Source of the DNA: Chara braunii
Taxonomy: Eukaryota > Streptophyta > Charophyceae > Charales > Characeae
DNA length: 21,349 nucleotides
Assembly: GCA_003427395.1 (NCBI GenBank)
Contig: BFEA01000001.1
Location: 3,255,172 to 3,276,520 of the forward strand
Direction: 5' to 3'
Both the position numbers and the translations under genes were made by a program. Each line of letters starts with the position of its first letter. Within the stretch, counting starts at the first letter, position 1. The notes under the pieces are model-generated. The model did not search any database and was not told where the DNA came from. It saw only the letters and a program-made list of their open reading frames with translations. This document shows positions 7,356 to 16,804 of this stretch, in pieces.

Positions 7356-9450
7356 TTTTCCTTTTCTCGGTCGCTTTCTGCGCTCACCAAGAACTGAGGC
7401 CCGACGCTGCGGGCTTTGGCTGCGACCGAAGCCGCTGTAGCGGAGTGTGAAGGCAGGGTGCGGGGGCAGTGAGGTAGCGCAGCAAAGAGGAGGACGGATC
7501 CGGACGGGATCTGGCGCGGGATGCATGCGGGGTAAGGACGGCGCGGCAACGGAGAGCGGAGGAGGTATCCTATCCCGGGGTTTTGGCCCCGGTCGAACTA
7601 GATGGTGATGTCAGTTTTGGCATTAGATTATTAGGAGTCGAGGTTAGTAGAGAAAGTGGTGCGTAGTAGTGTAGCTCAGACGAAGGGGGAAACCGGATAG
7701 CTCGCCCGTTAGGAGATGAAAACGGACGGGGAAAAGGGTGACTCTAGGGTTCTAAAATAAGGCGAGTTTAGTAGTAACGTCGGATTTGGGGGATAGCGGG
7801 TAGGTTTAGTGGTATGAGAGGTGTGGGCTGCACGTGGAGGAGGAAAGATAAACGACCAAAAAGGGGAGGGGATGTATCTGTCCACGTTTAAGCGAAAAAT
7901 TCATTAGCTTTGTGACCAGTCTGTCGATGAAAGTAGCGGGGAGGAGTGAGCCGCGGGGGTAGGAGACTTACCAGTTGAGTGTGGCGCTGCTCAGCCTATC
8001 GATCGAAGGAGGGAGGGGCCTTGCAGAAAGTATGCATTTGGCTGCATTTTAACAGAGGATTCACGTTCATTTAGCACAACAGTGATACTGAACGTCGAAG
8101 AGTAAAGGAGCGAGGTACGGAAGAGGGCGGGGAGTCGTGGCACGTACCTGATTCCCTAAGAGGGCGTGTATAGATAGAAATGGCAGCCGGTTTATAATCG
8201 AATGACTGCCGAACGTACGGGTGTAACGCGGCTGCATAGGACATCGGACTTGGCTAGGCTTACGACTATCCTCTGCCTCGTTCGACAGTGTTGCTGATTC
8301 GCTGCCGGGGCCGAGCAACATTTTGTAGGCGGCGAAGTTGTCGGCTTAGCGTTAATCGCTTGAGCGGCCTAGCCCGTGGAACGAGGTAACTGTAACTGAG
8401 GCGCGACCTGAAGAAGTCGCCTGTTGGTAGGTGTATGGCTCAATTTGTTGAGTGGGGTAAATGGGGGAAAGCCACGATCCGGAGGACCTACCTGTGGGAC
8501 GTTGGAGCAAACCATGAACCGACCGCTTACCGAGTAAGGGCCGTGCTTGCCAGTTGAAGCAAGAAAGTGAACGAACAACAGCGGATTTGGAGCCTCACTT
8601 GTCTGACCAAAACGCTGTTTGCTGAACTGTGGGAGTAATTGCAGGTTGGCCACAGAGTTCGAGAAGCTCACCTTACTGGCTGGGTGCGAACTGCTGCTAC
8701 GGTTGACTGTGTGCGAGCTGATTGTTAACTGCTGGGCACGGCGATCGCCGACTATTGGCTACTGTATACTGCTGTATGCCACGGCTGGCCGTTGCTAACC
8801 AGCATGGTCTGTTAAACAGCGGCGATTGGGCTGAGGAAGGGGGTCATTGCGGTGAGCCGGGGGGATAGTCAGAGGGTTCATTTCGGCGGTTTACTTCAGG
8901 TTTGACCGAGCTGTTACTGTTTGGCCGTCATTGCGGGGCCCTCAAGCGCACCAAGGCAACAAGGCCCTTTCCTGCGAGTCTGAGAGCACCCTTCTTGGAT
9001 CTGAGAGACTCAAATTTTCTCCTTCTGCCCTCCTTACTCTAAGTCTAGTTTGTTGGTTCTGAGAGGAAGGCGGTAGGCGGGATTGCAACCCGTAATCCGT
9101 GCCAAGGCCTCTGTGGGAGGTTCGCCCCACCGATTGTGGGAGCTCTGTCGGAACTCAGGAGTTCTGGAGGCAGGGAACTGTAAGGTAACCTTCCATCCCC
9201 CTCTATAAGCCCGAGTATAACCCCTATTTGTACATCTTTCTATGTTTGATTGAGTATATTGCATGCACCCCTACCTTGACTTTTAGTTTGACTTTCAGAA
9301 CACAACTCAGAGTAAGTAAAGGAATGCATGAGAAATCTCAGTTTCAGTTTCTTTTGATTGTCTGAAAGCAGAGTTGTTTAAGAAAAGGGGTTGCATCTGG
9401 GGGAAGGGTGGGAGAAAGGTGGCTTTGCCTACGATTGGAGGGGTCTTATG
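7356..9450. other. gene-free sequence with many small hairpins
   Basis: No coding or RNA gene is recognised in this 2.1-kb stretch. Small perfect hairpins recur. Examples are GCGAC/GTCGC near 8402-8420, CTCAA/TTGAG near 8439-8452, CTTGC/GCAAG near 8547-8566, AGTTCG/CGAACT (8656-8690 region), CCCAC/GTGGG (9126-9140) and GAACTC/GAGTTC (9151-9164). Individually such stems occur by chance; their density leads into the ordered arrays to the right. Confidence 0.45.
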
Positions 9451-10346
9451 GGTGAGGAATGGTTCCATAAGATTGGATGGCCTGACTGCTGTGTTTATTC
9501 TGTTTTTTGAAAAGGCCAAGCTTTATTTCTAAGATGAATGGGTTGACTGTTGTGTTTACTTCATTTCGCCAGGCTTTGTTTCTGAGATGAATGGCCTGGA
9601 TATTTGTTTTGTGGGGTTTTGATTGTGCAAACTTGAGGACCAGACATTGTTCCATAAGAGTTGATGGTCTGGTCGTCGTTTATTTCTGGGTGGTTTCTGA
9701 ATAGTCTTTGGGTCTAACTCGGAGTAGTCTGCTTTTTTGTGCCGAGAAGAAGGGGTTGAGCTTTGTTTCTAAGAGTAATGGCTCAACTCTTTTGTTTGTT
9801 TTATTCTGAAGGAGTAATTTCCGTTGAGGACGAAGCACGTTCCATAAGATTGGATGGCTTTGGACTCACGCCACACACGGATGGGTCTTATGAATCCGGC
9901 GGAGGATCAGGCATGTTCCATCAGATTGGATGGTCTGGCCCAATGCCTCGCACATGTTGGAACCCAAAATGTTATAATTTGGCTATATCTTATTACTTTT
10001 CTATTTAAGAACAGGCTGGTCAGATAAGGTCCCATAAGGTTGGGTGGTCTGACTATAGCTTATCATAAACTTTAAGAGAGTATAATTAAGAATATAACTG
10101 AAGGTAACTTTGGGCGGGCTGAGCTTTGTGTCTAAGATGAATGGCTCGGTCCTACGCTCAGCTTTTGAACACTAAGTTCAAAGAAGTATATATCATTTGG
10201 GTATTAAATTGTTCAGGGCGACTAAGCATTGTTTCTAAGATGAATGGCTTAGTCATGTGCCCAAAGGAAGAGAGTAGTTGTACAACCTGTTCGTGTATAC
10301 TTAATGGATGAGTCAAGCATGTTCCATAAGATTGAATGACCCGACT
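9451..10346. repeat. array of 11 hairpins with conserved loop and variable, complementary stems
   Basis: Eleven units share a loop close to ATTGTTTCTAAGATGAATG (type A) or ATGTTCCATAAGATTGGATG (type B). Each is flanked by a left arm and its reverse complement. Arms (left/right) are 9514-9521/9541-9548, 9569-9574/9594-9599, 9638-9645/9667-9674, 9755-9761/9781-9787, 9826-9836/9857-9867, 9904-9912/9933-9941, 10017-10024/10048-10055, 10116-10124/10144-10152, 10220-10227/10247-10254, 10311-10318/10339-10346, plus 9451-9457/9481-9487. Examples are CCAGGC/GCCTGG, GACCAGAC/GTCTGGTC, GTTGAGC/GCTCAAC and GACTAAGC/GCTTAGTC. Six pair fully (allowing G-T); the rest have one to three mismatches. Loops are 19-23 nt and spacers 20-80 bp. 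No open frame spans the array. Confidence 0.85.
10164..10182. other. perfect 7-bp hairpin between array units
   Basis: TTTGAAC and GTTCAAA pair around the loop ACTAA, in the spacer between two members of the conserved-loop array. Its loop is unrelated to theirs. Confidence 0.75.
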
Positions 10347-10633
10347 TTACACCTTATGTAAGCTGGGTATAAAGGGCTAAAACATTGAAAGACTATGAAC
10401 TATTATTTGCTAAGTTGACTTGGGGGTGGTGAGAGTACTTACCCTTGTGGTTTGACTTGCATGTGGCTGAGTGAGATGGCTACCTGGTCTGAGTCTTAGG
10501 TTGGTAGGTAGTTGCTTTAGTCGCTCGCCGCGTGCTAGAGCCATAGGAGTTAGTTTCAATTCCTGCATTTTCTGAGCTAGTTTTGTTTTACTTAGATTAA
10601 TTCTCGCATTTTTTGGGATCTTTTGTTATACTT

Positions 10634-10960
10634 GGCTTTGTATAAATTTTGGTAAGCTACTTTCTCTACGGGAAGCGCTACCGAAATTTATGCAAATCCA
10701 AAGAGTTAGTCAACTTTTGACTTTTCAAAGTTCAACTTGTCTAAAGTTCATATCTGGCTTAGTACAAATCTGGAAAGTCTCCTTTTCTAAAGGGAGTGCT
10801 GCCCAAATTTTTGCTAATTTAGAGAGTTAGACAAAATTGGACTTTAAAAGGTTAGAGGCTATTTCTGTTTTCATATTCGGGCTGATATAAATTTTGGAAA
10901 GACACTTTTCTTTATGGGAAGCGCTGCCGAAATTTTCTTAGTTTAAAGGAGTTAGACTAT
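10634..10960. repeat. three tandem hairpin units of about 123 bp
   Basis: Units start at GGCTTTGTATAAATTTTGG (10634), GGCTTAGTACAAATCTGG (10756) and GGCTGATATAAATTTTGG (10880), periods 122 and 124. Each holds a long inverted repeat: 10642-10654/10679-10691 (13 pairs, one G-T), 10759-10773/10803-10817 (15 positions, two mismatches) and 10889-10897/10927-10935 (9 pairs, one G-T). Each stem is capped by an inner stem that differs in sequence but still pairs: CTTTCT/GGGAAG, CTCCTTT/AAGGGAG and CTTTTC/GGGAAG. All units are followed by AGAGTTAGAC or a close variant. No protein frame is conserved. Confidence 0.8.
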
Positions 10961-11832
10961 ATTTTGACAGGTGACGATTTTGGCGATCCACTGTGTATGG
11001 GGGAGATTGTGCCAGGGTCTACCTTTGCTTCAGACACTACTTAAAGATAGATTCAGGCTTAGTCCATAGGAAGGGGCTCGAGTGAAATCGAGATGTGGGG
11101 GTTATTTCCCCAAGGACTTATAGGTTTAGCCCGGGGATTGGCCTGTCTTGTGTTACAGGTCCTGTTGACCATTTTGATCAAGGATTTGGACTTGTTTTAG
11201 CTTGATTCTATGAGGATCATCTTCTGTTATCACTGATAACAGATCGGTTGCCGATTCGTCGGTCTACGACTCAATTCCAACTCACCCTCCATACTCAACC
11301 TAAAAGGCGTTAGCCTGGTGATTTTATTGTTTCGTTAAGGTTTCACCTGGACTTTTATTGAATGGTCATTTAACAAAGGTACTGAGTATTTAATTATGGC
11401 TGGTTGGACAGGACGTTGGGGCTTGCATGGCTAAAGCGAGGGGTATGAGTGCAGAGATTGGTTGGGGTTGACTCCGTGTAGTGCGTGGACTGTTGTTTGA
11501 CTCTTTGATGTGATTGCAAGTATGTTCCGTGACTAAGATTCTGGATTTGATTGCTTGCGATCACATACATATAGTTGTGAGGAGTCCCACTGTGATTGTG
11601 AGAAGTGATCGTCGCATACTTATCCCCCTTATATATGTATACATGGGTGTACCTATGATGGATGATCGCGAGGCCTAAGGGGCCCCGTACTAAAAGCTTA
11701 CTCAGAGGTTAAGACTGAGAGACATAAGGAAGACCCTCCCTTTTACTCGTTTGCTTCTTGGGGGTTTCTTAGTCGGACGTTGGTCCTGGGCCGGGATTCA
11801 AGGTCCTTGTCCAGGATATCCCAAACCCTATA
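10961..11832. other. gene-free sequence with isolated palindromes
   Basis: No gene is recognised. A near-perfect palindrome lies at 11223-11243 (arms TCTGTTATCA and TGATAACAGA around one C). A 13-bp stem with one wobble lies at 11508-11520/11554-11566 (ATGTGATTGCAAG with CTTGCGATCACAT). The 33-nt loop of the latter contains TGTTCC and TAAGATT, recalling the loop of the array at 9451-10346. Confidence 0.55.
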
Positions 11833-11908
11833 CTCTGCAGGGAGGGGACCTCCCCTCGCGCAGAGCCTATTTGCCCTGCCCGTCGAGACACCCAACCCTG
11901 AGGGCAAA
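11833..11908. other. two adjacent strong hairpins
   Basis: The first has an outer stem CTCTGC (11833-11838)/GCAGAG (11860-11865) and an inner stem GAGGGG (11842-11847)/CCCCTC (11852-11857) with a 4-nt loop. The second pairs TTTGCCCT (11870-11877) with AGGGCAAA (11901-11908). All stems are perfect. Confidence 0.75.
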
Positions 11909-11933
11909 AATGTCGCGAAGGTTGAACGACATG

Positions 11934-12005
11934 TCCTTCAGCCGTTCAATATCGCGAGGACTAACCCCTCATGATATATTCCTTCAGCCATTCAATATCG
12001 CGAGG
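11934..12005. repeat. 26-bp direct repeat pair
   Basis: 11934-11959 and 11980-12005 share TCCTTCAGCC, one G/A difference, then TTCAATATCGCGAGG. The first copy also pairs with the upstream TCGCGAAGGTTGAACG (11913-11928), giving a further foldback. Confidence 0.88.
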
Positions 12006-12072
12006 CCGGAGCCGCGATTACCGCGTATGACTAACATCGTTGGTTGGTATTGGACGAGCCTGCAATCGCGCA

Positions 12073-12692
12073 GGTTTATATCTAAAGTTTTGCGCGCGAC
12101 GTTTCGCCGTCCTAGTGTTTAGAGTTATGGGACCAAAGGATTCATACAGGTGCACGAGTGTTCAGGATTACCGTAGGCCGCTGGTGCCAGCCGAAAAAAA
12201 GGTACCTCAGGGTCATGATTTTCTGGGACAGGGAGGCCTTCGACCTAGATTTACTTTTTAAGATTTATCATGGTTGAACGCTGTAGTCCGTGGCATCCGT
12301 CAAAGTCAAACCCCTTGACTTCTTTCCAGACCCTAGATAATGGAGCTGGTCTCCAAGGCGATAAGAGACAACTGCCACCACAGGTATGAACCTGTGTACC
12401 ACCCACTCTCCGCAGGGTGCAGAAAAGGGTGTGGTCTTCAACCGCGCTCGGTGGTTGTCCAGCGCGAGAGATTAACCGTCAAGGCGCGTGTCAGTTGATA
12501 CTTGAATGTCGAACGCGACCCTCGTGATTAACGAGGACCGCATGAGTATGGGCACTACATAGTACGCCATCATTGCGACTGCATGCGTACGTTTGTATTG
12601 CTAGTCGATATGAGTAAGCCCTGCGTCCGCTCGGTTTTATACTAAGTCTCGCGCGCGACGCCATCCGATTTTCGCATCGAATAGTTATGGGA
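12073..12692. repeat. diverged direct duplication, about 560 bp apart
   Basis: 12073-12132 and 12632-12692 share GGTTTATA, CTAA, GCGCGCGACG and AGTTATGGGA in the same order. They look like edges of an old duplication; the sequence between has diverged. The stretch in between holds several strong stems: AAGTCAA/TTGACTT (12303-12309/12315-12321), a branched fold at 12367-12466 and CCTCGT/ACGAGG (12520-12536). Confidence 0.55.
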
Positions 12693-13700
12693 TGGCTACC
12701 GATGGGCTAGGAGCGTTGTCGCGTTGTTCGTGTTGCGTTCGCGCGTGTGCTGTGTGTGTGCGTTTTGTTTTTGCGTTCGTAGAGTGGTGTATGCGTGGTG
12801 TGTGGGATGCGTCCTAGTCGACCAACGACGGGCCGCGTTGGGACTTAAGCCCCCCAAGATGTCGGTTCGCGTGCGGGTCCAATAGAGGCGTAGTACTGCG
12901 CGTACCCCCTATGCTACAGCGAACGAGAAACGCCCTCGGCTGATCCACCTTTGCGATTGCAACTGACTAGCTTTCGTACTGTGGACTGGTAGCTCAGCGG
13001 GGATACGCCCACGAAAGGAACGTGACAACTCCCGTAAGGTGGAGGTAAGTCGTGCCTCGCGTAGGCCCTATCCTGTCGTTGGGGCTCGCGGGAGGTATGG
13101 CTGGCGCACTCGGCCGGAGCGGCTTGCGGAAGCTCCATGCATACTTGCGACGAAGGATTAAAACCAACTCCTGCGTGACGCGGCCGGGAGGGTCCCGCGC
13201 TGCCCTGGTGCGGTGCCGGACCGATGCGCTCGACAATGTGCACGATGCGCACGCATGGTTGCATAATGCGCAATGCGCTGCGTGACTCTGAGACGCGTGC
13301 TGCGCCGGTGTGCGGGTAGGTGTGTGAAGAGTGAGCATCATTTTTTTTCCTTTTAAAGGGGGGCACGAGCTCTCTAGGCTTCCGGGCTGTGTTTTTTTTT
13401 TTCCCCCTGTACTCCAACAACAATAATCGTGAAGTGCCTCTTGAGCTGCGCAATAACCGCCTTCACAAGAGCCATTTTTACCTGCACACATACAGTCCAG
13501 AAACAGCCTTGGTGTCAGCCCCTTCTGTCGGCACCCGCTCTTGGTCCACCTGCCAATGAGCCCCACAATGCACCCCCTCCACCCCCCAACCCCCCTCTGA
13601 ATCCCTGGCCCCTCAACTAATAAACCCCCCTTACCCCAACTCCCCACACCCCCTCTTCCACACCTTCACAGCGCACAAGCCCCCTGCCTATAACCAATTC
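12693..13700. other. GC-rich unassigned sequence
   Basis: No gene is recognised. Two long minus-strand frames here (12914-13453 and 12994-13647) overlap each other in different phases. They show no domain, and their composition simply follows the GC-rich, low-complexity DNA, so I treat them as chance. A GTG/TGTGTG-rich patch lies at 12728-12800. A patch rich in TGCGC and GTGCAC lies at 13200-13310. Confidence 0.5.
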
Positions 13701-13716
13701 CTCTCCCTGCCCCCTT

Positions 13717-13824
13717 TTCCACTCCTCACTCTCAGCAGCTAAATCGCCGATTACCATTGACCCCACCCTCTTCCACCCCTCACTCTCAGCAGCTAAATCA
13801 CTGATTACCATTGAACCCACCCCC
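13717..13824. repeat. 54-bp tandem duplication, pyrimidine-rich
   Basis: Two 54-bp units each contain CTCACTCTCAGCAGCTAAATC, then GATTACCATTGA and a C-rich end. They differ at a handful of positions. Confidence 0.88.
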
Positions 13825-13944
13825 TTTTAAGATCAAGCCTTGACGAGCAAGCCCCCCACGCCCCCTTTTCGCCCCTTCAAGAGCAAGCCCGTTGCCATGG
13901 ATGACTCGCATCAAAACCGTGATTACTGTTGCCAACGACGAAGA

Positions 13945-14745
13945 TCCGATTGGAAAGGGAAGAAAAAAAAATGATGAGTGAGGGAGGAGGAGAAGTACGA
14001 CGAAGGGGGAGGAAGGAGAATGGCAATGGAGGAGGAGCGATGAAAAACCAAGACGACAAGAGATGAAGAAGTATGACGAGGGAGGAGGGAGGAGGAGACG
14101 GATGTTGAAAGAGAGAGGTAGACAAGGATGACGATGATGAGGGATGCTGAGGGAAATCCGATTCGGACGGAAAAAAAAGGGGGGGAAGAGGGAGGAGGGA
14201 GGGAGGGAGAAGTATGATGAAGGAGGGAGGAGGGATGAGGGAGGAGGGAGGAAAAGTATGATGAGGGAGGAGGGACGAGGGAGGAGTATGACAAAGGAGG
14301 AGGGAGGAAAAATATGATGAGGGAGGTGGGAGGAGGGAGGAAGGAGGAGGAGACCGATGACGAAGGAGGCTCTGTTCACTACGCTAGAGGCCCTTTTTTT
14401 TCGAAGGAAGTGGAGGAGAACGAAGAAGAGGGAAATTGTATTCGAAAAAATAACCAGGGAGGGGAAAGGAGAAGAACGCCGATGGAGGAGTGGTATGGCG
14501 AACAAGGAGGGACGTATGACGAAGGAGGGAGGCAGAGGAAGATAACGATGACGAGGGAGGAGGGGGAAGGGAGAAGGGAGGAGGGAGGAGGGAGGGAGGA
14601 AAGGGGAGAGGGAGGAAGGAGAGGGGAGAGGGGACCGATGACGAAGAAGGAAGGGAGTAGGAGAACGATGACGAGGGAGGGTTGAGGAGTAGAATGATGG
14701 GGAGGGTAATCGAACTTGAATACAAAAAAGAACTGGGGGGGGGGG
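13945..14745. repeat. polypurine tract, about 0.8 kb, ending in a G run
   Basis: The plus strand is dominated by GGAGGA, GAGGGAGG, GACGA and ATGATGA words, with short pyrimidine interruptions such as 14380-14403. It ends in an 11-base G run at 14735-14745 followed by an uncalled base at 14746. Strand-wide purine asymmetry of this length favours triplex or G-quadruplex structure. Long frames on either strand encode only Ser/Pro/Leu- or Gly/Glu/Arg-rich repeats. Confidence 0.9.
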
Positions 14746-14746
14746 N

Positions 14747-14793
<47 letters not shown>

Positions 14794-14802
14794 AGAGAGA
14801 GT
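14747..14802. repeat. (GA)n microsatellite
   Basis: A nearly perfect AG dinucleotide run follows the G run and the N at 14746, with one AA interruption near 14789-14790. The uncalled base suggests assembly difficulty here. Confidence 0.95.
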
Positions 14803-15344
14803 GTGAGGGGCTGGTGGTAACCTACCACTGTTGTAGATGCGGCTTCACTCCTCCCGCTGCTTCCTCCGGCTTTTCCTGCTGCGCTGGCGATGGCCGCACA
14901 ACGATGACGAGGCTGCTTCCTGGTGCACGGACGAGGCGACGAAGGCCAACACACGGCGGGTGGGAAGGAGAACATGCTGTTCAGCCGCTAAGGTCGACTA
15001 CCTGGTTTTCTGCAGCCAGCGTGGGGGGTCTGAGTAATTCAAAATCGAGCTACACAGATCTCCCTCGTTTTGTTTTTTGGTGCCCGTGCGCGGCCTGCAA
15101 AAAGAAATTCCCCGCTTTGGTACCCGTTTGCACGAACCGGCATAAGGGCCTACAACCCCCTCCCCCAACTTTTTTTTTTTGCTGACCCCTGATTTTTTAG
15201 GTGTGCCGCACGCAGTGCGCTGACATCGTGCGCCATGCACGGTGCGGCCCATCTGCGCTGTGCAGCGCACCTTGATGCGCCACATATATTGAAATGAGCC
15301 AAGTACTCATCAAGTTCAACCTCACATACATCGACGAACATTGA
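14803..15344. other. unassigned sequence with a possible Cys-rich coding remnant
   Basis: No gene is called. A perfect stem GTGGTA/TACCAC lies near 14813-14828. A plus frame across 15060-15140 reads FWCPCAACKKKF and then VCTNRHKGL. This faintly recalls the Cys-rich region of plant CACTA-transposase-associated domains, but it is too short to decide. 15196-15285 is rich in TGCGC and GTGCGC words. Confidence 0.35.
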
Positions 15345-15443
15345 CATGAGAGTTCACACGTTAGAAGCCAAATCGAGATACAATTAACACTTGAAGGTGT
15401 CGTCTCCAAGGAGAGTTCGGACCTGCGCAAGTGAACTCTCATG
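15345..15443. mobile_element. 99-bp inverted-repeat element (MITE-like or foldback)
   Basis: CATGAGAGTTCAC (15345-15357) is perfectly inverted at 15431-15443. A smaller palindrome TCTCC-AA-GGAGA lies inside. I see no convincing target-site duplication just outside the arms, so transposon origin is uncertain; a hairpin RNA precursor is an alternative. Confidence 0.5.
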
Positions 15444-16382
15444 AGATACATTCAATTTTTGGTAAATTCATGCGAAAAAAACTGTTGCGGCACTGTAGCG
15501 ATGGCCGGCACGTGCAGGGCCGAACTCTTTGGAAGTGGGGGTGGATCAAGGAAGGTAGTGAAAGAGGAGGAAGTATAGGACGGGTTGGAAATTGGAGAAG
15601 CAAAAAGAAGCAAAGGGTTTTGGAAAAGCTGGTTGTAAGGGGCATAAAGGGTCCTTGGCACAGAGTGCAGGGCGACGCGCCATTCCTAGTGCCAGGGGGA
15701 GGGTTAAGGGTTATAGTACGGGGATGAAACTGACTGGAGGAGGAATATATTGTCAAAAAAAAAGAAAGAGTTAGAGAGAGTAGTAAACAGGGGTATCCCG
15801 CTTTTTACGCGCCCCAGTGATGGTAGATCGAGCTTGTCACAATGCCTACATGTGAGTCCGATCTCCTTTTGGTGGTTCTAATTTGAATTTGATGATTTAC
15901 ACTTGGTAGTCTGAAAAACAAACAGGGGTAAGAAAATGTGTTCGAGAAGGAGAGTGAAGGGAGGCAAGACATTCTGAATAGAGGACAGGTGAAGGGGTGT
16001 GAAAGTGAGGTATGTGAGAAGGATATAGAAGAGGTATAGTCAAGAGGATCTAAAGAGACAGGAGCACGAGCACAGAGCATTGAAAGGAAGTTGCAGGGAT
16101 GGTTACCGTCTTTACCTGGTCATTATCACTGTATTTGGGGCAGCAGCGGGTCTAGATATGGCCTTAGTGACTGGCCATTTTATTTGTGTGAAGATGGTAG
16201 GTGAAGTGGGCGAGGCGTGAGTCTTTTCTAGGGAGTACCATGCTGCGCGACTGGGTACAATTGCGAGTTTCAAGACCAGCACGATCGTACTGGGAAAAAT
16301 CAGGACGTAGGACCTGCCCTTGCCGAGCCAACCTGCCCACCCTTAAAGGTGGCTAGAACCGTGAGGGTGTGCAGTTAACATC
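15444..16382. other. unassigned sequence
   Basis: No gene, RNA or ordered repeat is recognised. Short open frames here lack any recognisable domain. Confidence 0.4.
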
Positions 16383-16567
16383 GTCTATCTTTACCAATTG
16401 GGCTTGGCTCAGTTGGTGCACCCTTTGTGACCCATAAACTGTTGAAATGGGTGTAGTGTAGACCTGAGTTCGAATCCAGATGGAACCAGATGAACAACAA
16501 CAAAAAGAAAAAGGAAAGAAGAGGAAAAGAAAACAAAAAACAAGGAAGGAAAAAACTGTCTATCTTT
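16383..16567 (+). mobile_element. tRNA-derived SINE with 10-bp target-site duplication
   Basis: SINEs are short pol III-transcribed retroelements mobilised by LINE enzymes. The body shows an A box TGGCTCAGTTGG (16405-16416) and a B box AGTTCGAATCC (16467-16477) at tRNA-like spacing. A short tail body and an A-rich 3' end (16491-16555, A/AAG/CAA) follow. GTCTATCTTT lies directly on both sides (16383-16392 and 16558-16567), a plausible target-site duplication. The element itself is about 165 bp. I cannot tell which tRNA it came from. Confidence 0.8.
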
Positions 16568-16639
16568 GTGTGAGGTGACAAATGTGTTGCTTGTTGGCAA
16601 TGAGCAATGGGACTGACGCCTCACACAAAGATAGACAGT
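16555..16639. repeat. perfect 21-bp inverted repeat flanking the SINE end
   Basis: 16555-16575 is perfectly inverted at 16619-16639, with a 43-nt spacer. The arms include the 3' target duplication of the SINE plus unique flank (TGTGTGAGG). The duplicated block is therefore the SINE tail together with genomic flank, not the SINE alone. Confidence 0.92.
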
Positions 16640-16696
16640 TCTTTTTTCTTTTTCCTTTTTTTCCTTTTCTGTTCATTTGGTTCCATCTGCATTCGA
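16640..16696 (-). mobile_element. inverted partial copy of the SINE 3' half
   Basis: Read on the minus strand it gives TTCGAATGCAGATGGAACC, AAATGAACAG and an A-rich tail. It matches the plus-strand SINE from its B box to its tail (16469-16555) with few differences. The A box and 5' half are missing. Together with the 21-bp arms it forms one long foldback centred near 16597. Confidence 0.82.
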
Positions 16697-16804
16697 AAAA
16701 AGAATAGGTAGGGGATGTGCGGTGTTGTGTTAGAAAAAGGAAAAGCTATTGCACGCGCCATTTTGGATATTTGGCAAGTAGTGGAGCTACGGCTGCGGTC
16801 ATTC

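Noticed and set aside
9451-10346. CRISPR array
   Set aside because: The conserved part is the loop, the variable parts are inverted flanks of the same unit, spacers are irregular, and the context is eukaryotic.
12985-13050. tRNA-like A box (GGTAGCTCAGCGGGG)
   Set aside because: No B box at the right distance and no acceptor or T stem.
12914-13647. Two long overlapping minus-strand open frames (179 and 217 codons)
   Set aside because: They overlap in different phases, have no recognisable domain, and reflect GC-rich sequence with few stop codons.
13798-14975. Long Ser/Pro/Leu-rich frames opposite the purine tract
   Set aside because: They are translations of a polypyrimidine strand, not protein-like.
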